A stretch of 64,000 nt of DNA, from positions 5,518,001 to 5,582,000 of the forward strand of contig NZ_CP073696.1 of NCBI RefSeq assembly GCF_025264645.1. Reading direction: 5' to 3'. Shown here piece by piece: positions 1 to 8,294 of this stretch. Each line of letters starts with the position of its first letter. The stretch's first letter is position 1. The notes under the pieces were generated by a model. The model had not been told where the DNA came from. It did no database searches and saw nothing but the letters and a program-made list of their open reading frames with translations. The DNA comes from Edaphobacter lichenicola (GTDB taxonomy: Bacteria > Acidobacteriota > Terriglobia > Terriglobales > Acidobacteriaceae). Made by a program: the position numbers and the translations under genes.

Positions 1-129
1 GAGATCGACTACGCCAAGGTCGACAAGCTCAAGGGTATGAACGTCACCATCGTCACAACGGCGAAGGACGACAATGGTGCCCGCGCCCTGCTGAAGAGCT
101 TTGGTATGCCCTTCCGCGTTGGAGCATAG
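1..129 (+). CDS. rplE: Ribosomal protein L5, C-terminal part (5' end outside window)
   Basis: The window opens in frame 1 inside an open reading frame of 42 codons ending in TAG at 127-129. The translation ends with SFGMPFRVGA, preceded by a segment with the pattern of the L5 C-terminus (short beta strand, then ARALLKSFGMPF). L5 binds 5S rRNA in the large subunit. Position directly upstream of rpsN and rpsH is the standard spc-operon order, which supports the call. Only the last quarter of the protein is visible, so start and domain completeness cannot be judged. Confidence 0.9.
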   Translation, partial: EIDYAKVDKLKGMNVTIVTTAKDDNGARALLKSFGMPFRVGA

Positions 130-190
130 TTCACGAAGCCAGGCCCACGGGCCTCGAACAGATTTGCACTAAAGATAGAGAGCAAAACAC

Positions 191-376
191 ATGGCAACTA
201 CAGCAAAGCGCGTCAAAGACGCAAGGAAACCGAAGTTCAAGTCTCGCCAGCACAACCGCTGCCAGCTCTGCGGTCGTCCTCGCGCGTTCCTTCGCAAGTT
301 CGGCGTATGCCGTCTCTGCTTCCGTTCGCTCGCCCTCAAGGGAGAAATTCCGGGCGTTGTGAAGTCGAGCTGGTAG
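191..376 (+). CDS. rpsN: 30S ribosomal protein S14, type Z (zinc-binding)
   Basis: This 61-residue protein is the short S14 form of the small-subunit head. It has two CxxC pairs (C24-C27 and C40-C43) that form the zinc knuckle of the C+ type, so it is not the long zinc-free S14 of enterobacteria. It lies 61 bases after rplE. The start at 191 gives MATTAKRVKDARK, a usual N-terminus for this form. The C-terminal GEIPGVVKSSW is typical of S14 type Z. Expression should be zinc-linked by protein chemistry only; no regulatory site was seen. Confidence 0.97.
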   Translation: MATTAKRVKDARKPKFKSRQHNRCQLCGRPRAFLRKFGVCRLCFRSLALKGEIPGVVKSSW

Positions 377-538
377 AATAAAAGAATTCGTGTGCGGCCT
401 AAGTCGCGCACTTACTCCAGAGACCTCATCAGGGCGTCAGCTTATGGTGCAGAAGTCTGGATGTATCACCCGAAACAGACATTCCCGCTGGTTCTTGCGA
501 GAGACACTCGTGAGCGAACGGGGGATGAAGGAGAATGA

Positions 539-937
539 ATGAACCTCACTGACCCAGTAGCCGACTTCCTGACCCGCATCCGCAACTCCATCCGTGCGCG
601 TCACCAGAAGCTCGACGTCCCCGCATCCAAGCTCAAGGCCGAGATCGCCCGTATCCTTAAGGAAGAGGGCTACATCGCGAACTACAAGCCGACCGAAGAG
701 AATGGCATGAAGGTCATCCGCGTTTACCTCAAGTACGGCCCGAACAACGAGGCTGTCATCCGCGATCTGCAACGCGTCTCCCGTCCCGGCTGCCGTGTCT
801 ATCTCGGCCGCGATGAGATCCGCCGCGTTCAAGGTGGTCTTGGCATCTCCATCATGACAACCCCCAAGGGTGTCATGACCGGTCGACAGGCGCGTCGCGA
901 AGGTGTTGGCGGCGAGATTCTCTGCGAAGTTTGGTAG
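539..937 (+). CDS. rpsH: 30S ribosomal protein S8
   Basis: The 132-residue product begins MNLTDPVADFLTRIRN and ends GVGGEILCEVW, both typical of S8, a primary 16S rRNA central-domain binder. AAGGAG at 528-533 sits 5 bases before the ATG at 539. An out-of-frame ATG four bases upstream (535) is not used because it would give no S8 sequence. A leader of about 160 bases separates it from rpsN. In E. coli S8 represses the spc operon by binding its own mRNA; no comparable target was identified here. Confidence 0.97.
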   Translation: MNLTDPVADFLTRIRNSIRARHQKLDVPASKLKAEIARILKEEGYIANYKPTEENGMKVIRVYLKYGPNNEAVIRDLQRVSRPGCRVYLGRDEIRRVQGGLGISIMTTPKGVMTGRQARREGVGGEILCEVW

Positions 938-1054
938 TTCATACCCCAGTTCTTCATCATTGTTTGGTGACGAACCAAGATAAGTTTTTCGGCTGCAGTG
1001 GAACGATCAGCACTCGTTGCTCTCGCGACTCGCAAGCCACAAAAGGAATGTTTT

Positions 1055-1600
1055 ATGTCACGTATTGGTAAGAAGCCGATCGCTCTACCCGTCGGAGTCA
1101 AGTACACGGTCAGCGAGAATGGCAACACCGTTCTGGTCGAAGGCCCCAAGGGCAAAGTCACCGCGATGCTGCCGGGCGGCATCAAGCTCGTCCAGAAAGA
1201 TGGTCAACTCCTTACCGAGCGGCAGACGGACAAGCAGGCAGCCTTCCACGGCCTCGCCCGCGCACTGGTCTTCAACGCCGTCACCGGCGTCACGACCGGC
1301 TGGACCAAAGAGATCGACATCGTCGGCATCGGTTACCGCGCTGAGCTGAAGGGGAAGAACATGGTGGTCTTCACTTTGGGCTACTCTCACCCCATCGAGT
1401 TCCCTCTGCCCACCGGAATCTCCGTCGAGATCGACCCCAAGCAGACTCACCTCACCGTCTCCGGTATCGACCGGCAAAAGGTAGGGCAGGTTGCTGCCGA
1501 CATGCGCTCTCTCCGTAAACCGGACCCTTACAAGAATAAGGGCGTTCGCTACACCGGCGAAGTACTGAAGAAGAAGGTCGGCAAGACCGGAGCGAAGTAA
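1055..1600 (+). CDS. rplF: 50S ribosomal protein L6
   Basis: The protein (181 residues) has the two repeated L6 alpha/beta domains; the C-terminal domain contains the rRNA-binding segment around RKPDPYKNKGVRY. The start at ATG 1055 (MSRIGKKPIALP) is preferred over an in-frame ATG 57 bases upstream because AAAGGA lies just before it and the N-terminus then matches L6. L6 binds 23S rRNA near the sarcin-ricin loop. Gene order rpsH-rplF-rplR is conserved. Confidence 0.97.
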   Translation: MSRIGKKPIALPVGVKYTVSENGNTVLVEGPKGKVTAMLPGGIKLVQKDGQLLTERQTDKQAAFHGLARALVFNAVTGVTTGWTKEIDIVGIGYRAELKGKNMVVFTLGYSHPIEFPLPTGISVEIDPKQTHLTVSGIDRQKVGQVAADMRSLRKPDPYKNKGVRYTGEVLKKKVGKTGAK

Positions 1601-1710
1601 CTTTGTGAGGGGTGGCTGACAACGTCGAACCAGCCACTCCCCGCTCAACAAGTTTTATAACCCGAACGTCCTCAGCACTCTGGGTACGCCACTAGGAAGG
1701 AAAGTTAATC

Positions 1711-2076
1711 ATGATCAATCCACGTCAGCGCAATGTGATCCGCCAGCGCGTTCACACTCGCATCCGCGAGAAAATGTCCGGTACCGCCGAGCGTCCACGC
1801 CTCAACGTCTATCGTTCGCTCAACCACATCTACACCCAACTCATCGACGACCTCAACGGGGTCACTATTGCCTCTGCTTCCTCGATGGGCAAGAAGACCG
1901 AAGAGAAGAAGTATGGCGGGAACATCGCCGCAGCTGCCGAAGTGGGCAAGCTGATCGCCGAGCGCGCGAAAGAGAAGGGCATCAAGAAGATTGTGTTTGA
2001 CCGCGGCGGCTACCTGTATCACGGTCGCGTCAAAGCACTCGCCGATGCAGCCCGCGAAGCGGGTCTCGATTTCTAA
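1711..2076 (+). CDS. rplR: 50S ribosomal protein L18
   Basis: This 121-residue protein begins with the basic N-terminal region of L18 and ends YHGRVKALADAAREAGLDF, the conserved C-terminus. L18 binds 5S rRNA with L5 and L25. A strong purine-rich ribosome site (AGGAAGGAAAG, about 1694-1704) precedes the ATG. It lies between rplF and rpsE as in other bacteria. Confidence 0.97.
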   Translation: MINPRQRNVIRQRVHTRIREKMSGTAERPRLNVYRSLNHIYTQLIDDLNGVTIASASSMGKKTEEKKYGGNIAAAAEVGKLIAERAKEKGIKKIVFDRGGYLYHGRVKALADAAREAGLDF

Positions 2077-2124
2077 GGTTCTCAAGGCGCCCTCATTGGC
2101 CGCCAGAAAGCTGGACAAGACATT

Positions 2125-2631
2125 ATGGCAATGAAGAAAAAAATCGATGCGAACCGCCTCAACCTGAAAGACGAGGTCGTTTCGATCAACCGCGTCACCA
2201 AAGTAGTCAAGGGCGGTAAGAACATGTCCTTCGCTGCACTCGTTGTCATCGGAGATCCAGGGGAAGGCGTTGTGGGCTACGGCTCCGGCAAGGCCAAGGA
2301 AGTTCCCCAGGCCATCCGCAAGGGTATCGAGTCGGCCAAGAAGAATCTGCACAAGGTCAATCTGACCGAGAGCACGATTCCTCACCAGGTCCTCGGCCAC
2401 TTCGGCGCAGGCCAGGTCATGCTCAAGCCCGCCCCGGAAGGTACCGGCATCATCGCCGGCAAGACGGTCCGCGCCGTCATGACCGCCGCCGGTGTGCAGA
2501 ACGTGCTCACCAAGAGCCTCGGCTCGGCGAACCCGCACAACGTCATCAAGGCCACCTTCGACGCTCTCATTCAGCTTCGCAACAAGGCCGAAGTCGCCGC
2601 CCTGCGCGGCAAGGCAGTGGAAGAGCTCTAA
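2125..2631 (+). CDS. rpsE: 30S ribosomal protein S5
   Basis: The 168-residue protein has the S5 double-stranded RNA-binding domain near the N-terminus (NRVTKVVKGGKNMSF) followed by the S5 C-terminal domain (GTGIIAGKTVRAVMTAAGV). S5 helps set decoding accuracy in the small subunit. Two in-frame ATGs occur at 2125 and 2131; the first was kept. It follows rplR by 48 bases. Confidence 0.97.
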   Translation: MAMKKKIDANRLNLKDEVVSINRVTKVVKGGKNMSFAALVVIGDPGEGVVGYGSGKAKEVPQAIRKGIESAKKNLHKVNLTESTIPHQVLGHFGAGQVMLKPAPEGTGIIAGKTVRAVMTAAGVQNVLTKSLGSANPHNVIKATFDALIQLRNKAEVAALRGKAVEEL

Positions 2632-2669
2632 GCTCAACCCTGTTCCAACAAGATCCAAGGAGCTCTCTC

Positions 2670-2864
2670 ATGGCAGACACCAACGCAATCGCCAAAATCA
2701 AGCTGCAGTACTTCCGTTCCAAGATCTGCACCCCGGTCAAGCACAAGCTCGTCATCAAGGGCCTCGGCTTTACCCGTCTCAACCAGATCGTCGAGCGCGA
2801 AGACACTCCATCCATCCGTGGCATGGTCGCAAAGGTTCCGCATCTCGTCCGCGTCGTCGACTAA
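2670..2864 (+). CDS. rpmD: 50S ribosomal protein L30
   Basis: The product is 64 residues, the usual size for bacterial L30. It shows the family core IKLQYFRSKICTP, GLGFTRLNQIVERED and GMVAKVPHLVRVV. AAGGAG lies just before the ATG at 2670. Short distance to rpsE (38 bases) and rplO supports cotranscription. Confidence 0.96.
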   Translation: MADTNAIAKIKLQYFRSKICTPVKHKLVIKGLGFTRLNQIVEREDTPSIRGMVAKVPHLVRVVD

Positions 2865-2962
2865 GTACGATCCGGCATCACCGCATCAAGCCCGTCTGGG
2901 CCAAATCATAAGCGAGTCGATGAAGAGCACAAGCTGCTTCACCGGCGTTAAGCGAGGAAACA

Positions 2963-3424
2963 ATGGCAATCCGTAATCTCTCCAATCTACGCGCCCCCAA
3001 GCGGGCGAATGAAAACAAGAAGCGTGTCGGCCGCGGTATGGGTTCGGGCATGGGTAAGACCTCGACCCGTGGACACAAGGGTCAGGGCTCCCGCTCGGGT
3101 TCATCCCTCATGCGTGGTTTTGAAGGCGGCCAGATGCCCCTTCACCGTCGTCTGCCCAAGCGCGGCTTCACCAACATCTTCCGCGTCGAGTACCAGGTTC
3201 TTGGCCTCGACCGCGTCGCCGAGATCGTTGCCGCCGAGAACGTGACCGAGTTCACGCTTGACAAGATCATCGAGCTTGGCCTGCTGCGCAAGAAGGGTGC
3301 TTTGATCAAAGTGTTGAATAACGGAGAGATCAAGACCGCCGTTACCGTTCACGCGCACAAGTTCTCCAAGACTGCTCAGGAAGCGATCGAAAAGGCCGGC
3401 GGCAAGGCCATCCTCATCGGCTAA
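2963..3424 (+). CDS. rplO: 50S ribosomal protein L15
   Basis: This 153-residue protein has the glycine- and arginine-rich N-terminal extension of L15 (VGRGMGSGMGKTSTRGHKGQ) that threads into 23S rRNA, and the globular C-terminal domain ending AGGKAILIG. The start at 2963 has GAGGAAAC just upstream. It is followed by secY, the conserved neighbour. Confidence 0.97.
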   Translation: MAIRNLSNLRAPKRANENKKRVGRGMGSGMGKTSTRGHKGQGSRSGSSLMRGFEGGQMPLHRRLPKRGFTNIFRVEYQVLGLDRVAEIVAAENVTEFTLDKIIELGLLRKKGALIKVLNNGEIKTAVTVHAHKFSKTAQEAIEKAGGKAILIG

Positions 3425-3518
3425 GCAGCATTTAGAATGATTGGCAGGCGAGGGCAACCGCCCTCGCATTGCCGTTTCACCAGACTCACCAGCGTTTACC
3501 CCGAGGTTCCAGCACCCG

Positions 3519-4928
3519 ATGTTCGAGAAAATCGCAAACATCTTCAAAATCCCCGACCTCCGCAAGCGCGTCCTCTTCACGCTTGGCATGTTGGCCGTAT
3601 ACCGCCTCGGCTCGCATATTCCCACCCCCGGCATCAATGCCGACATGCTCGCCCAGTTCTTCAATCAGAACTCCGGCTCTGCTCTCGGCCTCGTCGACCT
3701 CTTCTCCGGTGGAAACCTCCGCAAGCTCACCGTCTTTGCCCTCGGCATTATGCCGTACATCACGGCATCGATCATCTTCCAGCTCCTTACCGTCATCTAC
3801 GAGCCGCTCGCGAAGCTTCAGAAGGAAGGCGAACTAGGCCGCCGCAAGATCACCCAGTGGACACGCTACGTGACAGTCCTACTCGGTATCGTGCAGTCGT
3901 TCGCCATCGCCCTCACGCTGACCAACACCAGCACCGGCCAGACGATGGTCACCATCTCCCGCGCTGCCTTCATTCCGCTCTGCGTCATCACTCTTACCTC
4001 AGGCACCGCCTTCATCATGTGGCTCGGCGAACAGATCACCGAGCGCGGCATCGGCAACGGAATGAGCTTGCTCATTTTCGCCGGCATCGTCGTCGGCCTG
4101 CCCAAGGGTATTGAGGACTTGTACGAGAAGGTCCGCGACAACGCCTGGGGAGCACTTACCCCCATCGCAGTCGCTCTCCTCGTCCTCGGCATGATCGCGG
4201 TCGTAGCCTTTATCGTCTACGTAGAGCGCTCCGAGCGTCGCATCCCCGTCCAGTACGCCAAGCGTATCGTCGGCCGCAAGATGATGGGTGGCCAGTCCAC
4301 GCACCTTCCGCTGAAGGTCAACTCCGGCGGCGTCATGCCGGTCATCTTTGCCAGTTCGATTCTGTCGGCTCCTTTGCTATTCTCCGGCGCCCACATCTTC
4401 GGGTACTCGCTGCAGGACTCGTCGTTTTTCGGGCCGATCTTCCGGTCACTAGCTCCAGGCGAACCCTGGTACGAGCTTCTCCGCATCGTTGCAATCATCT
4501 TTTTCGCCTACTTCTACATCTCCATCGTCTTCCGTCCAGATGACATCGCCGACAACATGCGCAAGTATGGCGGCTTCATCCCCGGCATTCGTCCCGGCAA
4601 GCGCACGGCCGACTTCATCAACGATGTGCTGACCCGCATCACTCTCATCGGCGCGATCTACCTCATCATCATCTCCATCATCCCTGAGTTCCTTATAAGT
4701 GGAATGCATTTCAACCATCTCTGGCTCATTGGCTCGGCCTTTGATCGGCTGCCAACCTGGATGACCAATGGCCTCGGCCTCAACTTCTACTTCGGCGGCA
4801 CCTCGCTGCTGATTGTCGTCGGTGTGGCCATGGACACGGTCCAGCAGATCGAATCGCAGCTCATCATGCGCCACTACGACGGCTTCACTCCCAAGAGTGG
4901 CCGCATCCGTGGTCGCAAGAGCTGGTAG
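3519..4928 (+). CDS. secY: Protein translocase channel subunit SecY
   Basis: SecY forms the membrane channel of the Sec translocon with SecE and SecG. The 469-residue product starts MFEKIANIFKIPDLRKR, as SecY usually does, so ATG 3519 was chosen over an in-frame ATG 78 bases upstream. About ten hydrophobic segments are visible. The plug region (DLFSGGNLRKLTVFALGIMPYI) and the C5 cytosolic loop (IPGIRPGKRTADFI) are intact. The C-terminus is short and basic. It lies 94 bases after rplO, and adk begins 12 bases after its stop in the same reading frame. Confidence 0.97.
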   Translation: MFEKIANIFKIPDLRKRVLFTLGMLAVYRLGSHIPTPGINADMLAQFFNQNSGSALGLVDLFSGGNLRKLTVFALGIMPYITASIIFQLLTVIYEPLAKLQKEGELGRRKITQWTRYVTVLLGIVQSFAIALTLTNTSTGQTMVTISRAAFIPLCVITLTSGTAFIMWLGEQITERGIGNGMSLLIFAGIVVGLPKGIEDLYEKVRDNAWGALTPIAVALLVLGMIAVVAFIVYVERSERRIPVQYAKRIVGRKMMGGQSTHLPLKVNSGGVMPVIFASSILSAPLLFSGAHIFGYSLQDSSFFGPIFRSLAPGEPWYELLRIVAIIFFAYFYISIVFRPDDIADNMRKYGGFIPGIRPGKRTADFINDVLTRITLIGAIYLIIISIIPEFLISGMHFNHLWLIGSAFDRLPTWMTNGLGLNFYFGGTSLLIVVGVAMDTVQQIESQLIMRHYDGFTPKSGRIRGRKSW

Positions 4929-4940
4929 AAAGTTAGCCCG

Positions 4941-5666
4941 TTGACGACAAGCACCGCATCAGAGACCGAGACGGCCCCGGCAGACCAGAACTTCCTGCCC
5001 GGGCCGGTCCTCCTTTTGGGTGCCCCCGGTGTAGGCAAGGGAACGCAGGCCAAGGCCCTCATGGCCGCATACGGCATCCCGCAGATCTCCACCGGCGACA
5101 TCCTCCGTGCCAACATCAAGAACGGCACTGAACTCGGTAAAGCAGCCAAGGCCCTTGTTGATCAGGGAACCTTGGTCTCCGACGACCTAGTCAATCAGAT
5201 GGTCGCCGACCGCCTCAAACAGCCCGACACGCAACGCGGCTTCATCCTCGACGGCTTTCCCCGCACCCTCAATCAGGCCACATGGCTGGACGCCCAGCTT
5301 GCGGGCACCTCGCAGACTTTGCCAGTCGTCGCCATCAGCATCGTCGTCGACTACGAGCAGCTTCTCCACCGCATCACCGGCCGCCGCATCTCGCCTGCAG
5401 GCCGCATCTACAACACTTACTCGAATCCTCCGAAGGTCGCCGGCATCTGTGATGTAGACGGCTCCGCTCTCGTTCAGCGTCCCGACGACTCCGAAGCCGT
5501 CTTCACCGAGCGCATGAAGACCTTCGAGGCCCAGACCGCCCCGGTCATCGAGCACTACCGCCAACAGGGCCGCTTCGAAGAGATCAACGGTGATCAGCAG
5601 GTAGAACAGGTGACCGCAGAGATCACCTCCGCGCTCAAACGCCTTCGCCGGTCGTCTAATCGGTAA
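4941..5666 (+). CDS. adk: Adenylate kinase (TTG start)
   Basis: Adenylate kinase interconverts ATP, AMP and ADP. The P-loop GAPGVGKGT is at residues 27-35, the AMP-site signature DGFPRT lies near residue 103, and a long-form LID follows (RRISPAGRIYNTYSNPPK). The LID has only one cysteine (GICDVDG), so the four-ligand zinc site is absent. The frame opens at the secY stop, and TTG 4941 is the only start codon before the P-loop, giving an N-terminal extension of about 20 residues (241 in total, against about 215 for the family). Close spacing to secY suggests translational coupling. Confidence 0.93.
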   Translation: MTTSTASETETAPADQNFLPGPVLLLGAPGVGKGTQAKALMAAYGIPQISTGDILRANIKNGTELGKAAKALVDQGTLVSDDLVNQMVADRLKQPDTQRGFILDGFPRTLNQATWLDAQLAGTSQTLPVVAISIVVDYEQLLHRITGRRISPAGRIYNTYSNPPKVAGICDVDGSALVQRPDDSEAVFTERMKTFEAQTAPVIEHYRQQGRFEEINGDQQVEQVTAEITSALKRLRRSSNR

Positions 5667-5677
5667 CCCGGAACTCT

Positions 5678-6427
5678 ATGGCCATCATGATCAAAACGTC
5701 GCAGGAGATCGAGAAGATGCGGATCTCCGGCAAGGCCCTCCGCCAGGTCCACAATGCGATTGCGCCCCACGTCGTCCCTGGCGCCTCGACCATGGATCTC
5801 GAAGAGATCGCCGTCAAAAAGATCGCCGAACTTGGCGCCATCGCCGCATTCAAGGGCTACCACGGCTTCCCCGCGGTCCTCTGCACCTCGATCAACAACG
5901 AGGTCGTCCACGGCATGCCCAACGCCAAGCGCATCCTCGCCGAAGGCGACATCCTCTCCATCGATTGCGGCGTCATTATCGACGGCTACTACTCCGATGC
6001 CGCTGTTACCTACCCCATCGGCAAGGTCAGCCCCGAGGCCACGAAGCTCCTGGCAGTAACGAAAGCCTCTCTTGAGAGGGCAATCCAACAGTGCCAGGTC
6101 GGCGGTCGCCTGGGCGACATCTCCTCCGCCGTTCAGGAGCTCTGCGAAGCCGAAGGCTTCGGCGTCGTCCGCGAGTTCGTCGGCCACGGGATCGGCCGCG
6201 CCATGCATGAAGATCCACAAGTTCCCAACTTTGGCGACCCGGGCAAAGGCCCTCGTCTCAAAGCCGGTATGGTCCTGGCCATTGAGCCCATGATCAACGC
6301 CGGAGGCCCCGAAGTTAAGGTCCTCAAGGACGGCTGGACAGCCGTAACCATCGACGGTAGCTACAGCGCTCACTTCGAGCACACCGTCGCCATTACAAAA
6401 GATGGCCCCCAAGTGCTGACTCGCTAG
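5678..6427 (+). CDS. map: Methionine aminopeptidase, type I
   Basis: The enzyme removes the initiator methionine from nascent proteins. All five metal ligands of the family can be placed: D96 (SIDCG), D107 (YYSDAA), the histidine of VGHGIGRAMHE, the glutamate of LAIEPMI and the glutamate of HFEHTVAIT. The length (249) matches the type Ia class, with no N-terminal zinc finger. The gene begins 11 bases after adk. A second in-frame ATG nine bases downstream (5687) is also possible. Confidence 0.96.
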   Translation: MAIMIKTSQEIEKMRISGKALRQVHNAIAPHVVPGASTMDLEEIAVKKIAELGAIAAFKGYHGFPAVLCTSINNEVVHGMPNAKRILAEGDILSIDCGVIIDGYYSDAAVTYPIGKVSPEATKLLAVTKASLERAIQQCQVGGRLGDISSAVQELCEAEGFGVVREFVGHGIGRAMHEDPQVPNFGDPGKGPRLKAGMVLAIEPMINAGGPEVKVLKDGWTAVTIDGSYSAHFEHTVAITKDGPQVLTR

Positions 6428-6577
6428 GAAAATGGGCCCGTTTTGAGGTACTATAAGAGATGCTGTGTGCGCAAGTATGTCGCACGGTAACTCTGGTTGA
6501 TTGCGATCAGCATCAACTCACAGAAAAGTTGTGGAAACAAAGGGGTTTTTGCCCCCCACCTTTCCAAAGGAGATCGT

Positions 6578-6796
6578 TTGTCGAAGGAAGATGCAATTGA
6601 AGTGATGGCGGTGGTCGTCGAGACCCTGCCGAATGCGATGTTCAAGGTCGAGCTTGAAAACAAGCACCAGGCCCTTGCACACGTCTCCGGACGTATGCGC
6701 AAAAACTTCATTCGTATTCTCCCCGGCGACCGCGTCGCGATTGAGCTCAGCCCGTACGACCTCAACCGCGGCCGCATTGTCTACCGCTACAAGTAG
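6578..6796 (+). CDS. infA: Translation initiation factor IF-1 (TTG start)
   Basis: IF-1 is an OB-fold protein that occupies the A site during initiation. TTG at 6578 is preceded at 5 bases by AAAGGAG (6566-6572) and gives MSKEDAIEV, the standard IF-1 N-terminus, and a 72-residue protein of normal length. A longer in-frame start at 6497 would add 27 residues unlike the family. The core PNAMFKVELENKHQALAHVSG and the C-terminal RGRIVYRYK are intact. Confidence 0.95.
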   Translation: MSKEDAIEVMAVVVETLPNAMFKVELENKHQALAHVSGRMRKNFIRILPGDRVAIELSPYDLNRGRIVYRYK

Positions 6797-6865
6797 ACAA
6801 CGGCTACGGGAGCCCATCCCGTCTCCATCATGGGTTGCTCAAGCGCACTTGCACTTGGGATAAGT

Positions 6866-6921
6866 CAGGGCTTTTGTCCTGGCATTCAAGGTCGCCTGTC
6901 GACTGGGGCTTCAGTCCCTGA
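6866..6921 (+). repeat. Two small palindromic hairpins in infA-rpmJ spacer
   Basis: The 179-base spacer between infA and rpmJ contains two compact hairpins: CAGGG-cttttg-TCCTG at 6866-6881 and GACTG-ggget-type loop-CAGTC at 6901-6916, the second extending to CCCTGAG. They resemble REP-like GGGCTTCAGYCCC elements. A role as mRNA processing or stability elements is possible but is inference only. Confidence 0.4.
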
Positions 6922-6975
6922 GACGTGCGTCCTCTGTTTCAACGGTTCTACGTTTGTAATAAGAAGGGAATCACA

Positions 6976-7092
6976 ATGAAGGTTCGTGCCTCAGTAAAGA
7001 AGATCTGCGACAAGTGCAAGGTCATCCACCGTCGCGGCGTAGTGCGCGTCATTTGCAGTGCGAGCGCCAAGCACAAGCAGCGCCAGGGCTAA
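6976..7092 (+). CDS. rpmJ: 50S ribosomal protein L36 (zinc form)
   Basis: This 38-codon gene starts MKVRASVKKICDKCKVIHRR and ends SASAKHKQRQG. It has the four zinc ligands of the C+ form of L36: C11, C14, C27 and H33. AAGAAGGGAA precedes the ATG. L36 is the smallest large-subunit protein and organises 23S rRNA near the peptidyl-transferase base. The position between infA and rpsM is the conserved one. Confidence 0.97.
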   Translation: MKVRASVKKICDKCKVIHRRGVVRVICSASAKHKQRQG

Positions 7093-7232
7093 GCGTTCGC
7101 TCTACCGCAGTAAGCGGCCCCGCCGGGCTAGTTAGCCGAAGTCAAGGCTTGCGTTGAACCCGCCGGACCTAGCCGTGAACAAATCACCCGCTCTCGTGGC
7201 GAAGCTACGAAGCTCAACCGAAAAGGAACCCC

Positions 7233-7613
7233 ATGGCACGTATTGCTGGAGTCGATGTCCCTAACAACAAACAGGCGCGCATCGGTCTCACCTACATCTT
7301 CGGAATCGGCGACTCTCGCGCCGCCAAGATCCTCACGAAGGCGGATGTTGATCCGTTCGCGAAGGTTGGCACGCTCGACGAGGACGCGCTGAACCGCATC
7401 CGTCAGGTTATCGAAGCCGAGGGCCAGATCGAAGGCGATCTCCGCAAGGACATCTCGCTCAACATCAAGCGCCTCATTGAAATTCAGTCCTACCGTGGCC
7501 TCCGCCACCGTCGTTCGCTGCCCGTCCGTGGCCAGCGCACTCACACCAACGCTCGCACCCGCAAAGGCCCACGCAAGGGAACCGTTGCCGGTAAGAAGAA
7601 AGCGACGAAATAA
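7233..7613 (+). CDS. rpsM: 30S ribosomal protein S13
   Basis: The 126-residue protein begins MARIAGVDVPNNKQARIGLT and ends with the basic tail (RTHTNARTRKGPRKG..KKKATK) that contacts P-site tRNA. The helix-two-turn-helix region (YIFGIGDSRAAKIL) is present. GAAAAGGAACCCC precedes the start. It is four bases from rpsK. Confidence 0.97.
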   Translation: MARIAGVDVPNNKQARIGLTYIFGIGDSRAAKILTKADVDPFAKVGTLDEDALNRIRQVIEAEGQIEGDLRKDISLNIKRLIEIQSYRGLRHRRSLPVRGQRTHTNARTRKGPRKGTVAGKKKATK

Positions 7614-7616
7614 GAC

Positions 7617-8039
7617 ATGGCGAAGACACAGAATACGAAGGGTGCAGCAAAGCCCGGTAAGAATAAGAAGTTCAAGAAGCGCGAGCGGAAGAATGTTCCA
7701 TTTGGCCTCGTCTTCATTCAGGCCTCGTTCAACAACACCATCGTCACCATCACTGATCAGGTCGGCAACACGCTGAGCTGGAAGTCGTCCGGTTCGCTTG
7801 GCTTCCGCGGCTCCCGCAAGGGAACCCCGTTTGCCGCGCAGCAGGCCGCAGTTGGTGCAGCCAACGCAGCCCGCGATCACGGTGTCCGTTCGGTCGATGT
7901 GCGCGTCTCCGGTCCCGGCTCTGGCCGTGAGTCCGCGATCCGCGCCCTCGCCACCACCGGTATTGAGGTCCGCAGCATCCGCGACGTTACGCCGATGCCG
8001 CACAACGGTTGCCGTCCGCCGAAGCGCCGCCGCGTTTGA
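7617..8039 (+). CDS. rpsK: 30S ribosomal protein S11
   Basis: This 140-residue protein has a lysine-rich N-terminal extension and the S11 core (NNTIVTITDQVGNTLSWKSSG), ending with the invariant TPMPHNGCRPPKRRRV. S11 forms the platform next to S7, S18 and S21. The start lies three bases after the rpsM stop, so the two are probably coupled. Confidence 0.97.
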   Translation: MAKTQNTKGAAKPGKNKKFKKRERKNVPFGLVFIQASFNNTIVTITDQVGNTLSWKSSGSLGFRGSRKGTPFAAQQAAVGAANAARDHGVRSVDVRVSGPGSGRESAIRALATTGIEVRSIRDVTPMPHNGCRPPKRRRV

Positions 8040-8042
8040 TCT

Positions 8043-8240
8043 GTGGCACTTTTGATGAAGTCCGAATGCGAGCGCTGTAATGCAGCTCTCGATGCAAACG
8101 GAATAGCCTTCATCTGCAGTTATGATTGCAGCTTTTGTGCAACATGCGCTCAGGTTTTGAATGCAATCTGTCCCAACTGCGGCGGTGAGCTTGTTCTCAG
8201 GCCCCGCCGCAGACAAGACGCTACTACAACTGGATCGTGA
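8043..8240 (+). CDS. DUF1272-family zinc-ribbon protein inside the alpha operon
   Basis: The 65-residue product has eight cysteines (C9, C12, C25, C29, C32, C35, C43, C46) in the layout of DUF1272, with the family phrases CERC, ICSYDCSFC and CPNCGGELV. Biochemical function is unknown; the cysteine pattern implies structural zinc. It begins with GTG (or ATG 12 bases later) three bases after rpsK and ends 54 bases before rpsD, so it must share their transcript. Other bacteria normally have rpsD directly after rpsK. Confidence 0.88.
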   Translation: MALLMKSECERCNAALDANGIAFICSYDCSFCATCAQVLNAICPNCGGELVLRPRRRQDATTTGS

Positions 8241-8294
8241 AGAAGCGCTGCCCGCGCGTAAAGCGATCGTCACCCGAAGTCAGGAGTTACAAAA

